Positions 44,916 to 53,152 of a DNA stretch of 64,000 nt are shown here, in pieces. The DNA is taken from NCBI RefSeq assembly GCF_001425835.1, contig NZ_LMDP01000001.1:311476-375475 (forward strand), read 5' to 3'. The notes below the pieces were generated by a model. It searched no databases, was not told the DNA's origin, and saw nothing but the letters and a program-made list of their open reading frames with translations. Positions within the stretch are counted from its first letter, which is position 1; each line of letters starts with the position of its first letter. The DNA is from Afipia sp. Root123D2 (GTDB taxonomy: Bacteria; Pseudomonadota; Alphaproteobacteria; Rhizobiales; Xanthobacteraceae). Both the position numbers and the translations under genes were made by a program.

Positions 44916-45815
44916 ATGACCCAGCATATTTCACCCAACAGCCTGAAACTGATCGACGACGCGCCGCGCGTGATGGATCTCGACCTTGGCGACGCCCTCG
45001 GGTTCGCCGAGCCCATCGATGTTCGCAAACTCATCCGCCGCAACGTCGAGGAGCTCGAGGATCATGGGGAGGTTTTTGCCATGGTGGCAAAAACCTCCGC
45101 CGCCGGCGGTCGGCCGGGCGAGGAATACTGGCTCAATGAGCCGCAATCGCTGCTGATTTGCATGTTCGCCCGCACCGATCGGGCGGCGGTGGTCCGCGCC
45201 GAGGTGATCCGGGTGTTTATGGAATGGCGGGCGCAGCGGGCGCCCAAGCCCGCGCCCGAGGCGCTTGCCGAATTCCCCGCGGCCGACGGACCGCTCAACG
45301 AGCATCTGGCGAAGATCGCCACACTGCGGGAATGCCGGCTGATCCACGGCCCCAGGGCCGCGGCGCGGCTGTGGCGGCGGCTCGGGCTTCCCCAGGTCTA
45401 CGAGAGCCAGATCGAGGAGCTGGATGACGGCAGGGCCTGCCTGACGCATCTGCTGTCGGCGCGGGTCGATGCCAATTCGGTGCGCGGCCAGCCGATGTTC
45501 ACGCTGCTCGACAGCGCCATCAACGGCAACGATGTCGACCAGCTGATGTGCAAGGGCTTTGGCGTGGCGGCGGCGAATATCGGCGGAAATGAAGGGTTTC
45601 TGGTCGCCAACAGCCATCCGTGGCTGACCGGGCTTTACGCCGGCACGCAATGGGCCGATGGCGGCTGGCGGCCGTCGCTGATCAAGATCGCCGGCGCGAT
45701 CCCGTCGCAGCGGGCGATGTTCGCCGGCCGCCAGCAACGCGCCGTGTTCCTGCCGGTGCTGATGATCGACACCTTCGTCGATCGGCCGCCTGTCGGCCTG
45801 CCTGCGGTCGCCTGA
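44916..45815 (+). CDS. Rha-like phage regulatory protein
   Basis: 299 aa. The N-terminal ~90 residues (LGFAEPIDVRKLIRRNVEEL, EYWLNEPQSLLICMFA, VRAEVIRVFMEW) follow the Rha/pRha antirepressor-type domain. The C-terminal part is unrelated to the KilA family as far as I can see. GAGG five bases before the ATG at 44916 decides the start. Function as antirepressor or late switch is inferred. Confidence 0.7.
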   Translation: MTQHISPNSLKLIDDAPRVMDLDLGDALGFAEPIDVRKLIRRNVEELEDHGEVFAMVAKTSAAGGRPGEEYWLNEPQSLLICMFARTDRAAVVRAEVIRVFMEWRAQRAPKPAPEALAEFPAADGPLNEHLAKIATLRECRLIHGPRAAARLWRRLGLPQVYESQIEELDDGRACLTHLLSARVDANSVRGQPMFTLLDSAINGNDVDQLMCKGFGVAAANIGGNEGFLVANSHPWLTGLYAGTQWADGGWRPSLIKIAGAIPSQRAMFAGRQQRAVFLPVLMIDTFVDRPPVGLPAVA

Positions 45816-45837
45816 CCCGCGCCCCGTGATCTCAAAA

Positions 45838-45860
45838 ACCCCCGCCCTGCGGGGGTTTTT
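45838..45860 (+). terminator. Terminator after the Rha-like gene
   Basis: Stem ACCCCCGC/GCGGGGGT with loop CCT, followed by TTTTT. It ends the regulator transcript before the repeat array. Confidence 0.85.
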
Positions 45861-46066
45861 CGTATCCCGCACCCGCGCCCGATGGTGGTCGAGAATGAGC
45901 GCGCGGCAAGCGCTTTTGCATAGCTCGCCGACGACGCCAGATCAGCGCCAGCGCGCCGCGCGCCCTCTATTCTGTTGGCAAACATAAGTCAGACGACGCT
46001 TGACGGCGGGTGGCATGTGCCAGCGTGGCCGCGTGCCCGATCGCGAGCCATTGGGCGCGGGGTGTC

Positions 46067-46304
46067 AGACATCGAAAAGACAGTTCATGAAGCGGACTGT
46101 CTAGCGCGAAGTGTCTGCAAAGGCTGCACAATTCCCGATCCTAGACAGCTAGACACCAAAGACACCCCTAAGCCTCGCATACGCGCGTACACGCGCGCGC
46201 GCGTGAGGAAACTTGGTGTCTTATGTGTCTAACTGTCTAAATATGGAAATAGATATGATGGTTCAATTAGTTAGGTCTAGACAGCAAAAAGACACCCTAG
46301 ACAC
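46067..46304. repeat. Array of 12 AGACA(C/G) motifs in triads
   Basis: Exact copies: plus at 46078, 46143, 46151, 46160, 46279, 46290, 46299; minus at 46097, 46111, 46216, 46225, 46233; a near copy (AGACAT) at 46067. Three triads each read AGACAG, AGACAC, AGACAC with 8-11 base steps; the triads at 46143-46165 and 46216-46238 are inverted to each other around an alternating CG tract (46190-46207). The ~565 bases from 45816 to 46380 hold no gene I can support. Confidence 0.85.
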
Positions 46305-46341
46305 CTGTTCGGCTCTCCGCGCATGGCTCGCGCCGCGCTGT

Positions 46342-46366
46342 GAATTAAATATTCCCTTAAATTCAA
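46342..46366. other. AT-rich patch after the AGACA array
   Basis: About 80% A+T in a genome that is otherwise GC-rich, with partly complementary ends (GAATT ... AATTC). It lies between the repeat array and the small terminase start and could be an easily melted or bent segment. Confidence 0.5.
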
Positions 46367-46380
46367 TCGGGTAGAGCCCA

Positions 46381-46983
46381 ATGTCGCCAAAACACGGTTC
46401 AGAGGTAGTGATTGCCGCCGTCGCGCGCGCCGAGGCGCGATCGGCCGGCGCGCAGGTCGAGGAGCAAATCGATCTGCTACCGCCGACGCGGTACGATCCG
46501 AAGCTCGATCCGCTGGAGCATGGCCGGATGGCCGAGGCGGTGCGGCGCGATCGGCGCGGGCGGCCGCCTGGCGCGACCAACAAAACGACGCGCGAAATGC
46601 TTGAATTCATTCGGAAAACCATTGGCGATCCGATGCTGGAGAGTGCGCGGGTGCTGGGGCACACGCCGGAGACGCTGGCGCGCGAGCTGGGCTGCGACAA
46701 GCTGGAGGCGTTCGATCGCCTGGAGAAGATTCGCGCGGATCTGCGGCCGTATTTCTACGCGAAGCAGGCTCCGGTGGATCACGACGGCAAGGCGGTGCCT
46801 GGCTTGACGGTCGAATTTCACGGTCATGGTGCGGGCTCGATCGGCCCGGATGGCGCGGATGTGCCGCCCTGGCTGCGCTCTCAGGCTCCTCCGGTGTCCG
46901 ATGCCCAAGTCCAGCAAAATCAACAGCTTATCGATGTCACTCCGGGGCAGTCGCACGGCGAGCGGTCGCACCGTTCCGATTAA
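46381..46983 (+). CDS. Terminase small subunit-like protein
   Basis: 200 aa. Basic N-terminal half with RGRPPGATNKTTREMLEFIR and a helix-turn-helix-like part (HTPETLARELGCDKLEAFDR), followed by a Gly/Pro-rich then Gln-rich tail. Position directly before the large terminase and after the repeat array supports a DNA-recognition subunit of the packaging motor. Family call rests on context more than on motifs. Confidence 0.65.
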   Translation: MSPKHGSEVVIAAVARAEARSAGAQVEEQIDLLPPTRYDPKLDPLEHGRMAEAVRRDRRGRPPGATNKTTREMLEFIRKTIGDPMLESARVLGHTPETLARELGCDKLEAFDRLEKIRADLRPYFYAKQAPVDHDGKAVPGLTVEFHGHGAGSIGPDGADVPPWLRSQAPPVSDAQVQQNQQLIDVTPGQSHGERSHRSD

Positions 46984-47322
46984 CTCCATTGCATCAGCGG
47001 TTTGGCTCATCCTAGCCGCTGATCCGAAATCACCGGCCCGTGAGCCAAAGGGCGAGCCGGTGACTGCCGCGCGGTGTCGGACCCGCCGCGGCTCCGGCCG
47101 CCGGCCGCCGCGAGATGGCGCGGCCGGCGGCCGCGAATTCGCAGGCCCACCCCCCCGGCCTGGCCGGGTGGGGCACCCCCAAAATCGCCAGCGATCTCTC
47201 CACCCGTATGCTCTCCTGAGATTTTTTCGAGCCCTCGATCCACACCCCTCACTGTTTGGATCGAAGGTCAAAAAAAATCGCGAACTTTCAGCCGTCGACC
47301 GGGGGCGGGGGGAGATCGCGCG
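46984..47322. other. GC-rich non-coding gap between terminase genes
   Basis: About 340 bases without a convincing gene. It holds the palindrome CCCGGCC-T-GGCCGGG (47154-47168) with flanking C and G runs, GGCCGGCGGCCGC blocks, and two A-runs. A cos or pac end is possible. The longer frame of the large terminase through this region is low-complexity Arg/Pro and not likely to be translated. Confidence 0.45.
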
Positions 47323-48942
47323 ATGACTGACAAACCGCCGTTAAGCGATACGTCGCTCGCCGATGCACTCGGCAACGCCGATCCGTACAAAAACCAGATG
47401 AGCTATCTGGAGGCCGACGACGAATTCCGAAAACAAAACCCGGAGATCGTCGACCAAATTCACAAGGGGGAGAAAACCGGGAAGGTGAACCTTCTGCGAA
47501 GCGCCGGCCCGGTGAGCGACGCCTACATCCTCAACGAGTACCCGATCAGCGTCATCTGCGGCCCGGTGGGCAGCGGCAAGACGATCGCCAGCGAGAAAAA
47601 AGGTCTGGTTGAGGCCCAAAGGATTTATCCCGGTGCGGACGGGGTGCGCCGATACGTGCTCGGCAACTTCCGACAAAAGTACGACGCTCTCTGGAAAGCT
47701 GCAATCCCTTCACACTGGAAACTTTTCCCCAAGGACTTTGCCGGGGCGAAGTGGTCGGGCGCCAGCCCGCGATCGGCGCGGCACGATCTGTTTTTTGACG
47801 ACAAGTACGGCCGCATCCACATGACGACGCACTTCCTCGCGCACGGCGAGGATGCGGATCCGGAGGATTTGCGCGGCCTGGAATTCACTGACGTGCAGCT
47901 CGGCGAGATCGACACACTGCCGATCGAGCTGCTGACTGGTCTCGGCCGCGCCGTGGGTCGTGAACCGCCGCGCGAGATCATCCGCCGCACCGGGCGGATC
48001 TTCGGCGACCTCAACGCGCCCGATGTCGAGAACTGGACGTATTCCACGTTTTGGGAGGATCTGCAGGCGGGCTACATGCTGTTTCAGCAGCCGGGCGGCA
48101 TGGATGAGGGCGCGGAAAATCTGCAGGCGCATGGCGGCGATCGGGCCTATTACGAGCAAATCATCACGGTCAACCGAAAGAGCCCGTGGTACGTGCGCCG
48201 CATGGTGCACGCCAAGCCCGGCATCACGCGCGCGACCGATCTGGTCTACGACAAGTTTGACGAAACGCTGCATCTGTCGCCGGTGACGTTGCATCCGGAG
48301 ACGGTTTTGCCGGTCGTTGTCGGCATCGACGGCGGACTGACGCCGGCGGCCTGCTACGGGCAGGAAATGCCGGACGGCCAATGGCGGACACTTCGCGAGA
48401 TAGCGCTCGAGCGCGGCGGCGTCGAGGAGCTGGCGTCGGCGATGCTGGCGCTGGAGGCGCGGGACTTCCGCGGCTGCGAATTCCGCACCGTGTGCGACCC
48501 GGCGATGCTTGCGGGTGAGGACAAGGACACCAGCGATCAGCGCGAGCAGCGGGTTTCGAAGGGATCGGATCGGCAACGGCTCGCTGAAAAGCTCGGCCGC
48601 GAGGTCGCTCAAGCGGCGAGCCAGGAGCCCGGCCGCCGCTGGGACGCGGTTCGCGACAAGATCGGTCCACCCGGCCGCAATTATCTTCTCGATCCGTCCT
48701 GCAAAGGCCTGATCCGCGGCAAGCGCCAAACCTACCAGTTCCGGAAACTGCAGGGATCCAACGATCTGTCGTCGGTGAAGCCGACTTTTGACACCCACAT
48801 TGCCGATGCGGAGCAATACGCCATGCTCGAATGCGGCACCGATGCCGCGCGAAAGCGTCGGACCGATCGCCGCGAGGAGCGGGCGCGGCGCCGGGAGGAG
48901 AACAGATCCACCAAGCGCTACAACCCGGTGCGCCGGCGCTGA
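47323..48942 (+). CDS. Terminase large subunit
   Basis: 539 aa. The ATPase domain has Walker A CGPVGSGKT (residues ~79-87) and a Walker B-type stretch (LEFTDVQLGEID); the nuclease domain has the acidic start VVVGIDGGLTPAACYGQE and later Asp residues (TVCDPAML). GGGGGAG upstream supports the ATG at 47323. It cuts and pumps DNA into proheads. Confidence 0.9.
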   Translation: MTDKPPLSDTSLADALGNADPYKNQMSYLEADDEFRKQNPEIVDQIHKGEKTGKVNLLRSAGPVSDAYILNEYPISVICGPVGSGKTIASEKKGLVEAQRIYPGADGVRRYVLGNFRQKYDALWKAAIPSHWKLFPKDFAGAKWSGASPRSARHDLFFDDKYGRIHMTTHFLAHGEDADPEDLRGLEFTDVQLGEIDTLPIELLTGLGRAVGREPPREIIRRTGRIFGDLNAPDVENWTYSTFWEDLQAGYMLFQQPGGMDEGAENLQAHGGDRAYYEQIITVNRKSPWYVRRMVHAKPGITRATDLVYDKFDETLHLSPVTLHPETVLPVVVGIDGGLTPAACYGQEMPDGQWRTLREIALERGGVEELASAMLALEARDFRGCEFRTVCDPAMLAGEDKDTSDQREQRVSKGSDRQRLAEKLGREVAQAASQEPGRRWDAVRDKIGPPGRNYLLDPSCKGLIRGKRQTYQFRKLQGSNDLSSVKPTFDTHIADAEQYAMLECGTDAARKRRTDRREERARRREENRSTKRYNPVRRR

Positions 48943-48952
48943 CCCGGCACGC

Positions 48953-48979
48953 TTGACGCCCGGACGGCGGGCGTAGGGT
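48953..48979 (+). promoter_or_regulatory. Promoter-like element before virion genes (copy 1)
   Basis: TTGACG (48953-48958), 15 bases, TAGGGT (48974-48979). The spacer holds a hairpin ACGCCCG/CGGGCGT. A second element of the same design lies at 52864-52890. The spacing is short for sigma-70, so a phage-specific factor or a terminator-like role is possible. Confidence 0.45.
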
Positions 48980-49021
48980 CCAGCCCTCAACGTCTCGGAT
49001 TGTCAGGCGAGGGCCGCGCGC

Positions 49022-49369
49022 ATGGGTTTCTGGAGCTGGTTAACTGACGATGTTCTCGGCATCGACCCGCCAGGGCCGCCGCCGCCGGACAACAGCGCGG
49101 CGATCCAGCAGTCGCTCGATCAGCAAACCGCTGCACTGAAAAAATCGAACGCAATCGCACAGGCGGCGGCGGACACGGCCCTGACCGCGCAAAAGGCCGC
49201 GATCGCCAAAAGCGAGGCGGCGCTGATGCCGGCCATCGACAGCGAAAGCGTCCGCAGCTCCCAGGACAATCAGCGGCGCAAGCTGCAGGCGGCGTCGCCG
49301 TTCGGCATCGGCCTGCAGAAAAAACTCGGAGCGGCGCCGACCGGCTTCCGCGTTCTGTCTGGATCGTGA
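49022..49369 (+). CDS. Small virion-module protein of unknown function
   Basis: 115 aa. MGFWSWLTDDVLGIDPPGPP, then a long Ala/Gln coiled coil (residues ~25-75) and a basic end. It lies between terminase and portal, six bases before the latter. The short N-terminal hydrophobic part is not a full membrane helix. Family not recognised. Confidence 0.6.
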   Translation: MGFWSWLTDDVLGIDPPGPPPPDNSAAIQQSLDQQTAALKKSNAIAQAAADTALTAQKAAIAKSEAALMPAIDSESVRSSQDNQRRKLQAASPFGIGLQKKLGAAPTGFRVLSGS

Positions 49370-49375
49370 GCGCAC

Positions 49376-50992
49376 ATGCCCGCTTACAACGATTTCGAGC
49401 CTGCGCAGTCACAGATGGAGACCGAGCGCCAGCGCGAGGAAAGCACGTGGCGGGATCTCGCACGGTTTCTGCGGCCGGACAATGTCAGCTTCAACGTCAC
49501 CGATCGGCGCGAGCGCGATGGCGCGGATGATCCTTTCGACAGCACACCGCTTTATGCGCTCGATGACTTCGCCGGCGGCATGTTCGTCAAATCGATTAAC
49601 CCGGCTGAACGCTGGTGTGCCCTTGGTATCGAGGATGAGGATCTGGCCGAATTCCGGCCGGTGAAAAAGTGGCTGTGGGATTACACCAGCAAGATCTTTG
49701 CATCGCTCAATCCCGGTTACGATAATTTTTATCTCTCCGCGCCGGCGTGGTTTGCCGACATGGCCGCCTTCGGCAACGGCTTCCTGTGGCAGGAGGAGAT
49801 GGTCGGCGCCGGCAAGATCATGTCGAACGCGCGCCCGATCGGCGAGAATTACAAGCTGGTCGACGGCAACGGTGACACCATCGCGCTGCATCGGAAATTC
49901 CGCCTCAATGGTCGCCAGGCCGAGGTCGAATTCGGCGGCCGCGGCCCACACATGCGCAACGATGAGGAAGCAACCTTCATTCACGCTGTTGCGCGGAATG
50001 AGGGCTATGTGCCCGGTATGCTGGGGCCGCGCGGCAAGCGGTGGCGCAGCTGCGTCGTCTCGCCGGACAAGCGCGATTTCTACCAGGAGCGCGCCGGCTA
50101 CAACGAACTGCCGTGCCATGAGCTGCAGTGGAACATGCGCAGCGGCCGCGCCTGGGCGACCGGCCCCGGCCACAATGCGCTCGCCGATATGCGCGGTCTG
50201 GATGAGGCGGCGCGGTCGACCATCATCGGGATCCAGTTCGAAGCCGAGCCGATGATGTGGTCGGAGAACGAGGACATCATGACGATGGCCGACGTGATCC
50301 CCGGCAACATGGTTTACGGCGCGGCGCTGCAGGGCGGGCGCCCGCCGGTTGCGCCGATCAAGCGGGGCGAAAATCCGCAGCTTGCGCTGGCCTACATCCA
50401 GCAATTGCAGATGGCGGTGAAGAAGGCGTTCCGCTTCGGGCTCACCGACATCCTTGCCGCTCGGCCGCAAATGACCGCAGAGGAGGTCATGGGTTACAAG
50501 GCGGACGAGCTTAAACTGCTCGCGCCCAACCTGATCCGCGTTTATCGCGGCGTCGGCGGCTTCATCGCTCGCCGCGCCAACATCATCGGCCGCATTCCCG
50601 GCATGATCGCGCCGCCGCCGCCCGAGCTGGAAGGTCACGCGATCTCGCCGAAGTTCGTTTCGCCGTTCACCAAGGCGCAGAAGTCCGAACGCGCCCAGGG
50701 CATCATGGGCTGGGTCAACGTCAAGGCCGGCTTTGCGTCGGCAAGCGGCAACCCGATGTGGATGGACGACGTCGACATCGACGGCGTGTCCAGCGTCTTG
50801 CACGATGCGATGACGGGTGAACCATCCGTCAAGCTGGACCCGCGCGACGTCACCAAGATCCGCGAGAACCGCGCGGCCGCCCAGCAACAGCAATCGCAAC
50901 TTGAACAGGCATCGATGGCGTCTGAGGTCGACGCCACCATGGCGCACGCCGAGCAGGCCCGCACACTGTCGCGCACCCGGAAGGCATCGTGA
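49376..50992 (+). CDS. Portal (head-tail connector) protein, podovirus type
   Basis: 538 aa. The N-terminal ESTWRDLARFLRPDNVSFNV, FAGGMFVKSINPAERWCALG and AFGNGFLWQEEM fit the podovirus head-tail connector family (T7 gp8/BPP-1-type). It forms the 12-fold ring through which DNA passes. A Gln-rich coiled tail ends it. The stop overlaps the next start. Confidence 0.9.
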   Translation: MPAYNDFEPAQSQMETERQREESTWRDLARFLRPDNVSFNVTDRRERDGADDPFDSTPLYALDDFAGGMFVKSINPAERWCALGIEDEDLAEFRPVKKWLWDYTSKIFASLNPGYDNFYLSAPAWFADMAAFGNGFLWQEEMVGAGKIMSNARPIGENYKLVDGNGDTIALHRKFRLNGRQAEVEFGGRGPHMRNDEEATFIHAVARNEGYVPGMLGPRGKRWRSCVVSPDKRDFYQERAGYNELPCHELQWNMRSGRAWATGPGHNALADMRGLDEAARSTIIGIQFEAEPMMWSENEDIMTMADVIPGNMVYGAALQGGRPPVAPIKRGENPQLALAYIQQLQMAVKKAFRFGLTDILAARPQMTAEEVMGYKADELKLLAPNLIRVYRGVGGFIARRANIIGRIPGMIAPPPPELEGHAISPKFVSPFTKAQKSERAQGIMGWVNVKAGFASASGNPMWMDDVDIDGVSSVLHDAMTGEPSVKLDPRDVTKIRENRAAAQQQQSQLEQASMASEVDATMAHAEQARTLSRTRKAS

Positions 50993-51303
50993 TGCGCGGC
51001 GTTCCCTCCCGGCTTTACGACACCGCGGTGAATTGGTTTGCGGCGATGTGGCCGGATGGTGGCCGCCGGCGCGTGGTGCTGGAGCAATACCGGATGCTCG
51101 GCACCCAGCGCGCACTGCTTGCCGACATCGCGCTGCGCGCCAATCTGTTCGGCCCGATCCGGGCGGAGACCGATCGCCAGGCGGCGATCGAGGAAGGCCG
51201 GCGCCAGCTGGCATTGGAAATTTTCAAGACGGCGAAAACCGACATCGATCAGCTGTGGGAGCAGATCGAGAAACGTCCGTCCAAACGAGGAGAGCGACCA
51301 TGA
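50992..51303 (+). CDS. Small virion-module protein (Bbp19-like, tentative)
   Basis: 103 aa from MRGVPSRLYDTAVNWFAAMW. The region EQYRMLGTQRALLADIALRA then EEGRRQLALEIFKTA resembles small proteins found between portal and scaffold in BPP-1-like phages. The name is tentative. Coupled to both neighbours. Confidence 0.6.
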   Translation: MRGVPSRLYDTAVNWFAAMWPDGGRRRVVLEQYRMLGTQRALLADIALRANLFGPIRAETDRQAAIEEGRRQLALEIFKTAKTDIDQLWEQIEKRPSKRGERP

Positions 51304-52307
51304 GTTTGCTGTTGAAGTACATGAACAACGTGATTGCGCGAAATGCCGACGGCGGCGGTGCCGCAGCTGGTGGCGGTGCTGCGGCTGCCGGAGCCGCGGC
51401 GGGCGGAGCTGCAGCTGGTGGAGCTGCAGCTGGCGGCGCCGCGGCGGCTGGAGCGGCATCTGGCGGTGCTGCAGCCGGCGGTGCGGCCGCCGGACCGTGG
51501 TACGCCTCGCACAATTTTGACGCCGACACCGTCGCGTGGATCGAGGAGCGCAAGTTTCCGGATCTCGGCGAAACTCTCAAGGCGGGTCGCGAAGGATCGC
51601 GCCTGGCGCGCGATCGCAACGTGATCCCGAAGCCGGATCCGAAGAACGTCAAGGACTGGACCGGCTTCAACGAACTGGGATGGACGCCGGACAAGGAAAA
51701 ATATGCGACGTCGATCAACAAGCCGCAGTTGAAAGACGGCGAAACGCTGGATGAGGGTGCTTTCAGCACGTTCACCCAGGCCGCCCACGATTTGAAGTTG
51801 CTGCCGTTCCAGACGGAAGGGCTTTTCAACATGCTGCACCAGATGGAGGTGCAGCAAACGAAGGAAGCGCAGTCGCGCGGCGCCGCCGCCAAGCGCGAAC
51901 TCGACCAGAAGCTGCGCGCCGACTGGGGAGCGGACTACGAGACCAAGATCGAGGGAGCGAAGCGCGCCTTCGCATTCGTGGGCGGCGAGGATTTCAAGCC
52001 GGAGGAAATCGCCGCGGCGATCGGCTCGCCGCGCACCGCCAAGCTGTTCGCAAAGCTCCACGACATGATCGGCGAGGACAAGATGCCGGGCGCCGGAGGC
52101 CACGGCGGCGGCGGAGGTTTCCAGCAAACCGAAACCGTTGCCGGCCTGCAGGCCGAGATCAATCGCAACTGGACGGATCCCGCCTGGAAGAAGGCATTCG
52201 ATGATCCGCGCAACGCCCGCCACAGGGATGTGAAGGCGCAGCATCAGAGCCTGCTGGAGCGCAAGGCCGCGCTCGAAGTCAAGTCGCGCGGCGGCCGCGC
52301 CGCGTAA
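51300..52307 (+). CDS. Scaffold-type protein with Ala/Gly linker
   Basis: 335 aa from MSLLLKYMNNVIARNADGGG. Residues ~18-65 are almost only Ala and Gly, coded by repeats of a GGAGCTGCAGCTGGTGG type unit. After that comes a folded/helical part (AKRELDQKLRADWGADYETK) and a charged C-terminus typical of scaffolding proteins that leave the prohead. AGGAGA precedes the ATG at 51300. The scaffold role is from position (portal, scaffold, capsid) and composition. Confidence 0.75.
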   Translation: MSLLLKYMNNVIARNADGGGAAAGGGAAAAGAAAGGAAAGGAAAGGAAAAGAASGGAAAGGAAAGPWYASHNFDADTVAWIEERKFPDLGETLKAGREGSRLARDRNVIPKPDPKNVKDWTGFNELGWTPDKEKYATSINKPQLKDGETLDEGAFSTFTQAAHDLKLLPFQTEGLFNMLHQMEVQQTKEAQSRGAAAKRELDQKLRADWGADYETKIEGAKRAFAFVGGEDFKPEEIAAAIGSPRTAKLFAKLHDMIGEDKMPGAGGHGGGGGFQQTETVAGLQAEINRNWTDPAWKKAFDDPRNARHRDVKAQHQSLLERKAALEVKSRGGRAA

Positions 52308-52332
52308 CCGCCAACAAACTCAACGGGAGACC

Positions 52333-52860
52333 ATGACGATGACCAACAAACAAATCGAAAAGCTGCGCGCGTATCTCGCCAAGCTCGACGACGACGGCCT
52401 GCGCAAATTTGCAGAGGATCATCAGATCGACATCGCAGCTGCAACCAGCCGCGAAGTCGCCGAAACCATGATCGAGCGTGCCGCCGTGAAAAAGGCAGAG
52501 GAAGAAGCTGCCGCGAAACCGCCGCGGCGTCCGGTCAATGCCGGCGGCAATGCCAAAACCGGCCGCCGCGCGATCGGCAATGAGCTGACCGACGATCAGA
52601 TCGGCGCGATCCAGAAAGTGTGGGCATGGTTTTCGCGCAATGTCCCGTTCGCGGCGCAGTCCTCCGGCGTGTGGGAAATCGACAAGGACAAGCGCAAGGA
52701 TGCCGAGGACCATGGCGTGCCCGATGGCGATTACCGCGTGCTTGGCGTCGACTGGATATTGTCGTTCCGGGGCGGCCGCTTCATCCAGGCAAGCAAGGCA
52801 CGTCCGGATACCCGTGCCGACAGCTACGCCAACGTCCCGGTCCAGGACGCCAAGCTCTGA
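52333..52860 (+). CDS. Virion-module protein of unknown function
   Basis: 175 aa; a helical N-terminus (TNKQIEKLRAYLAKLDDDGL), a basic linker (KPPRRPVNAGGNAKTGRRAI) and a compact C-terminal part (YRVLGVDWILSFRGGRFIQA). It lies between scaffold and capsid. Alternative start at 52339. Family not recognised. Confidence 0.6.
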   Translation: MTMTNKQIEKLRAYLAKLDDDGLRKFAEDHQIDIAAATSREVAETMIERAAVKKAEEEAAAKPPRRPVNAGGNAKTGRRAIGNELTDDQIGAIQKVWAWFSRNVPFAAQSSGVWEIDKDKRKDAEDHGVPDGDYRVLGVDWILSFRGGRFIQASKARPDTRADSYANVPVQDAKL

Positions 52861-52863
52861 CGC

Positions 52864-52890
52864 TTGACGGCCGCGCCGGCCGTCTATGTT
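52864..52890 (+). promoter_or_regulatory. Promoter-like element before capsid gene (copy 2)
   Basis: TTGACG (52864-52869), 15 bases, TATGTT (52885-52890), starting four bases past the preceding stop. The spacer overlaps a perfect hairpin GACGGCC/GGCCGTC. The 290-base gap from here to the capsid gene holds nothing else I can name. Confidence 0.45.
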
Positions 52891-53152
52891 TGCCACTGTG
52901 CGCTGACGCTTCGGCGTCAACGCTGCCCTCCTTGGGCGTTTCCTCCCAGACTTGGATCGCCGTTCGCGGCGGTCCCTTTCTCGGATCTGTTGAGTGCGTT
53001 GCCTGCAACCCGGCCTGTGCCGGACCCGGCTGACCCGCGCGAAAGCCGCGCCGCCGACCCGAGGTGTAAATCGGCAGGACGGACCCGCGATCCCCGGATC
53101 GCCGCAACCCGACCGAAGCAACCCTCAACCCTTGTTTCGATCGGAGGCTGCA

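Noticed and set aside
45861-46380. CRISPR array
   Set aside because: The AGACA motifs are only 6 bases long, in both orientations, with short uneven gaps; no repeat-spacer pattern or cas genes.
46826-47326. 166-codon frame across the gap between the terminase genes
   Set aside because: Low-complexity Arg/Pro sequence from a GC-rich spacer; no start signal.
49409-51214. 601-codon leftward frame opposite the portal gene
   Set aside because: Antisense shadow; the portal frame has clear family motifs and well-placed start and overlaps.
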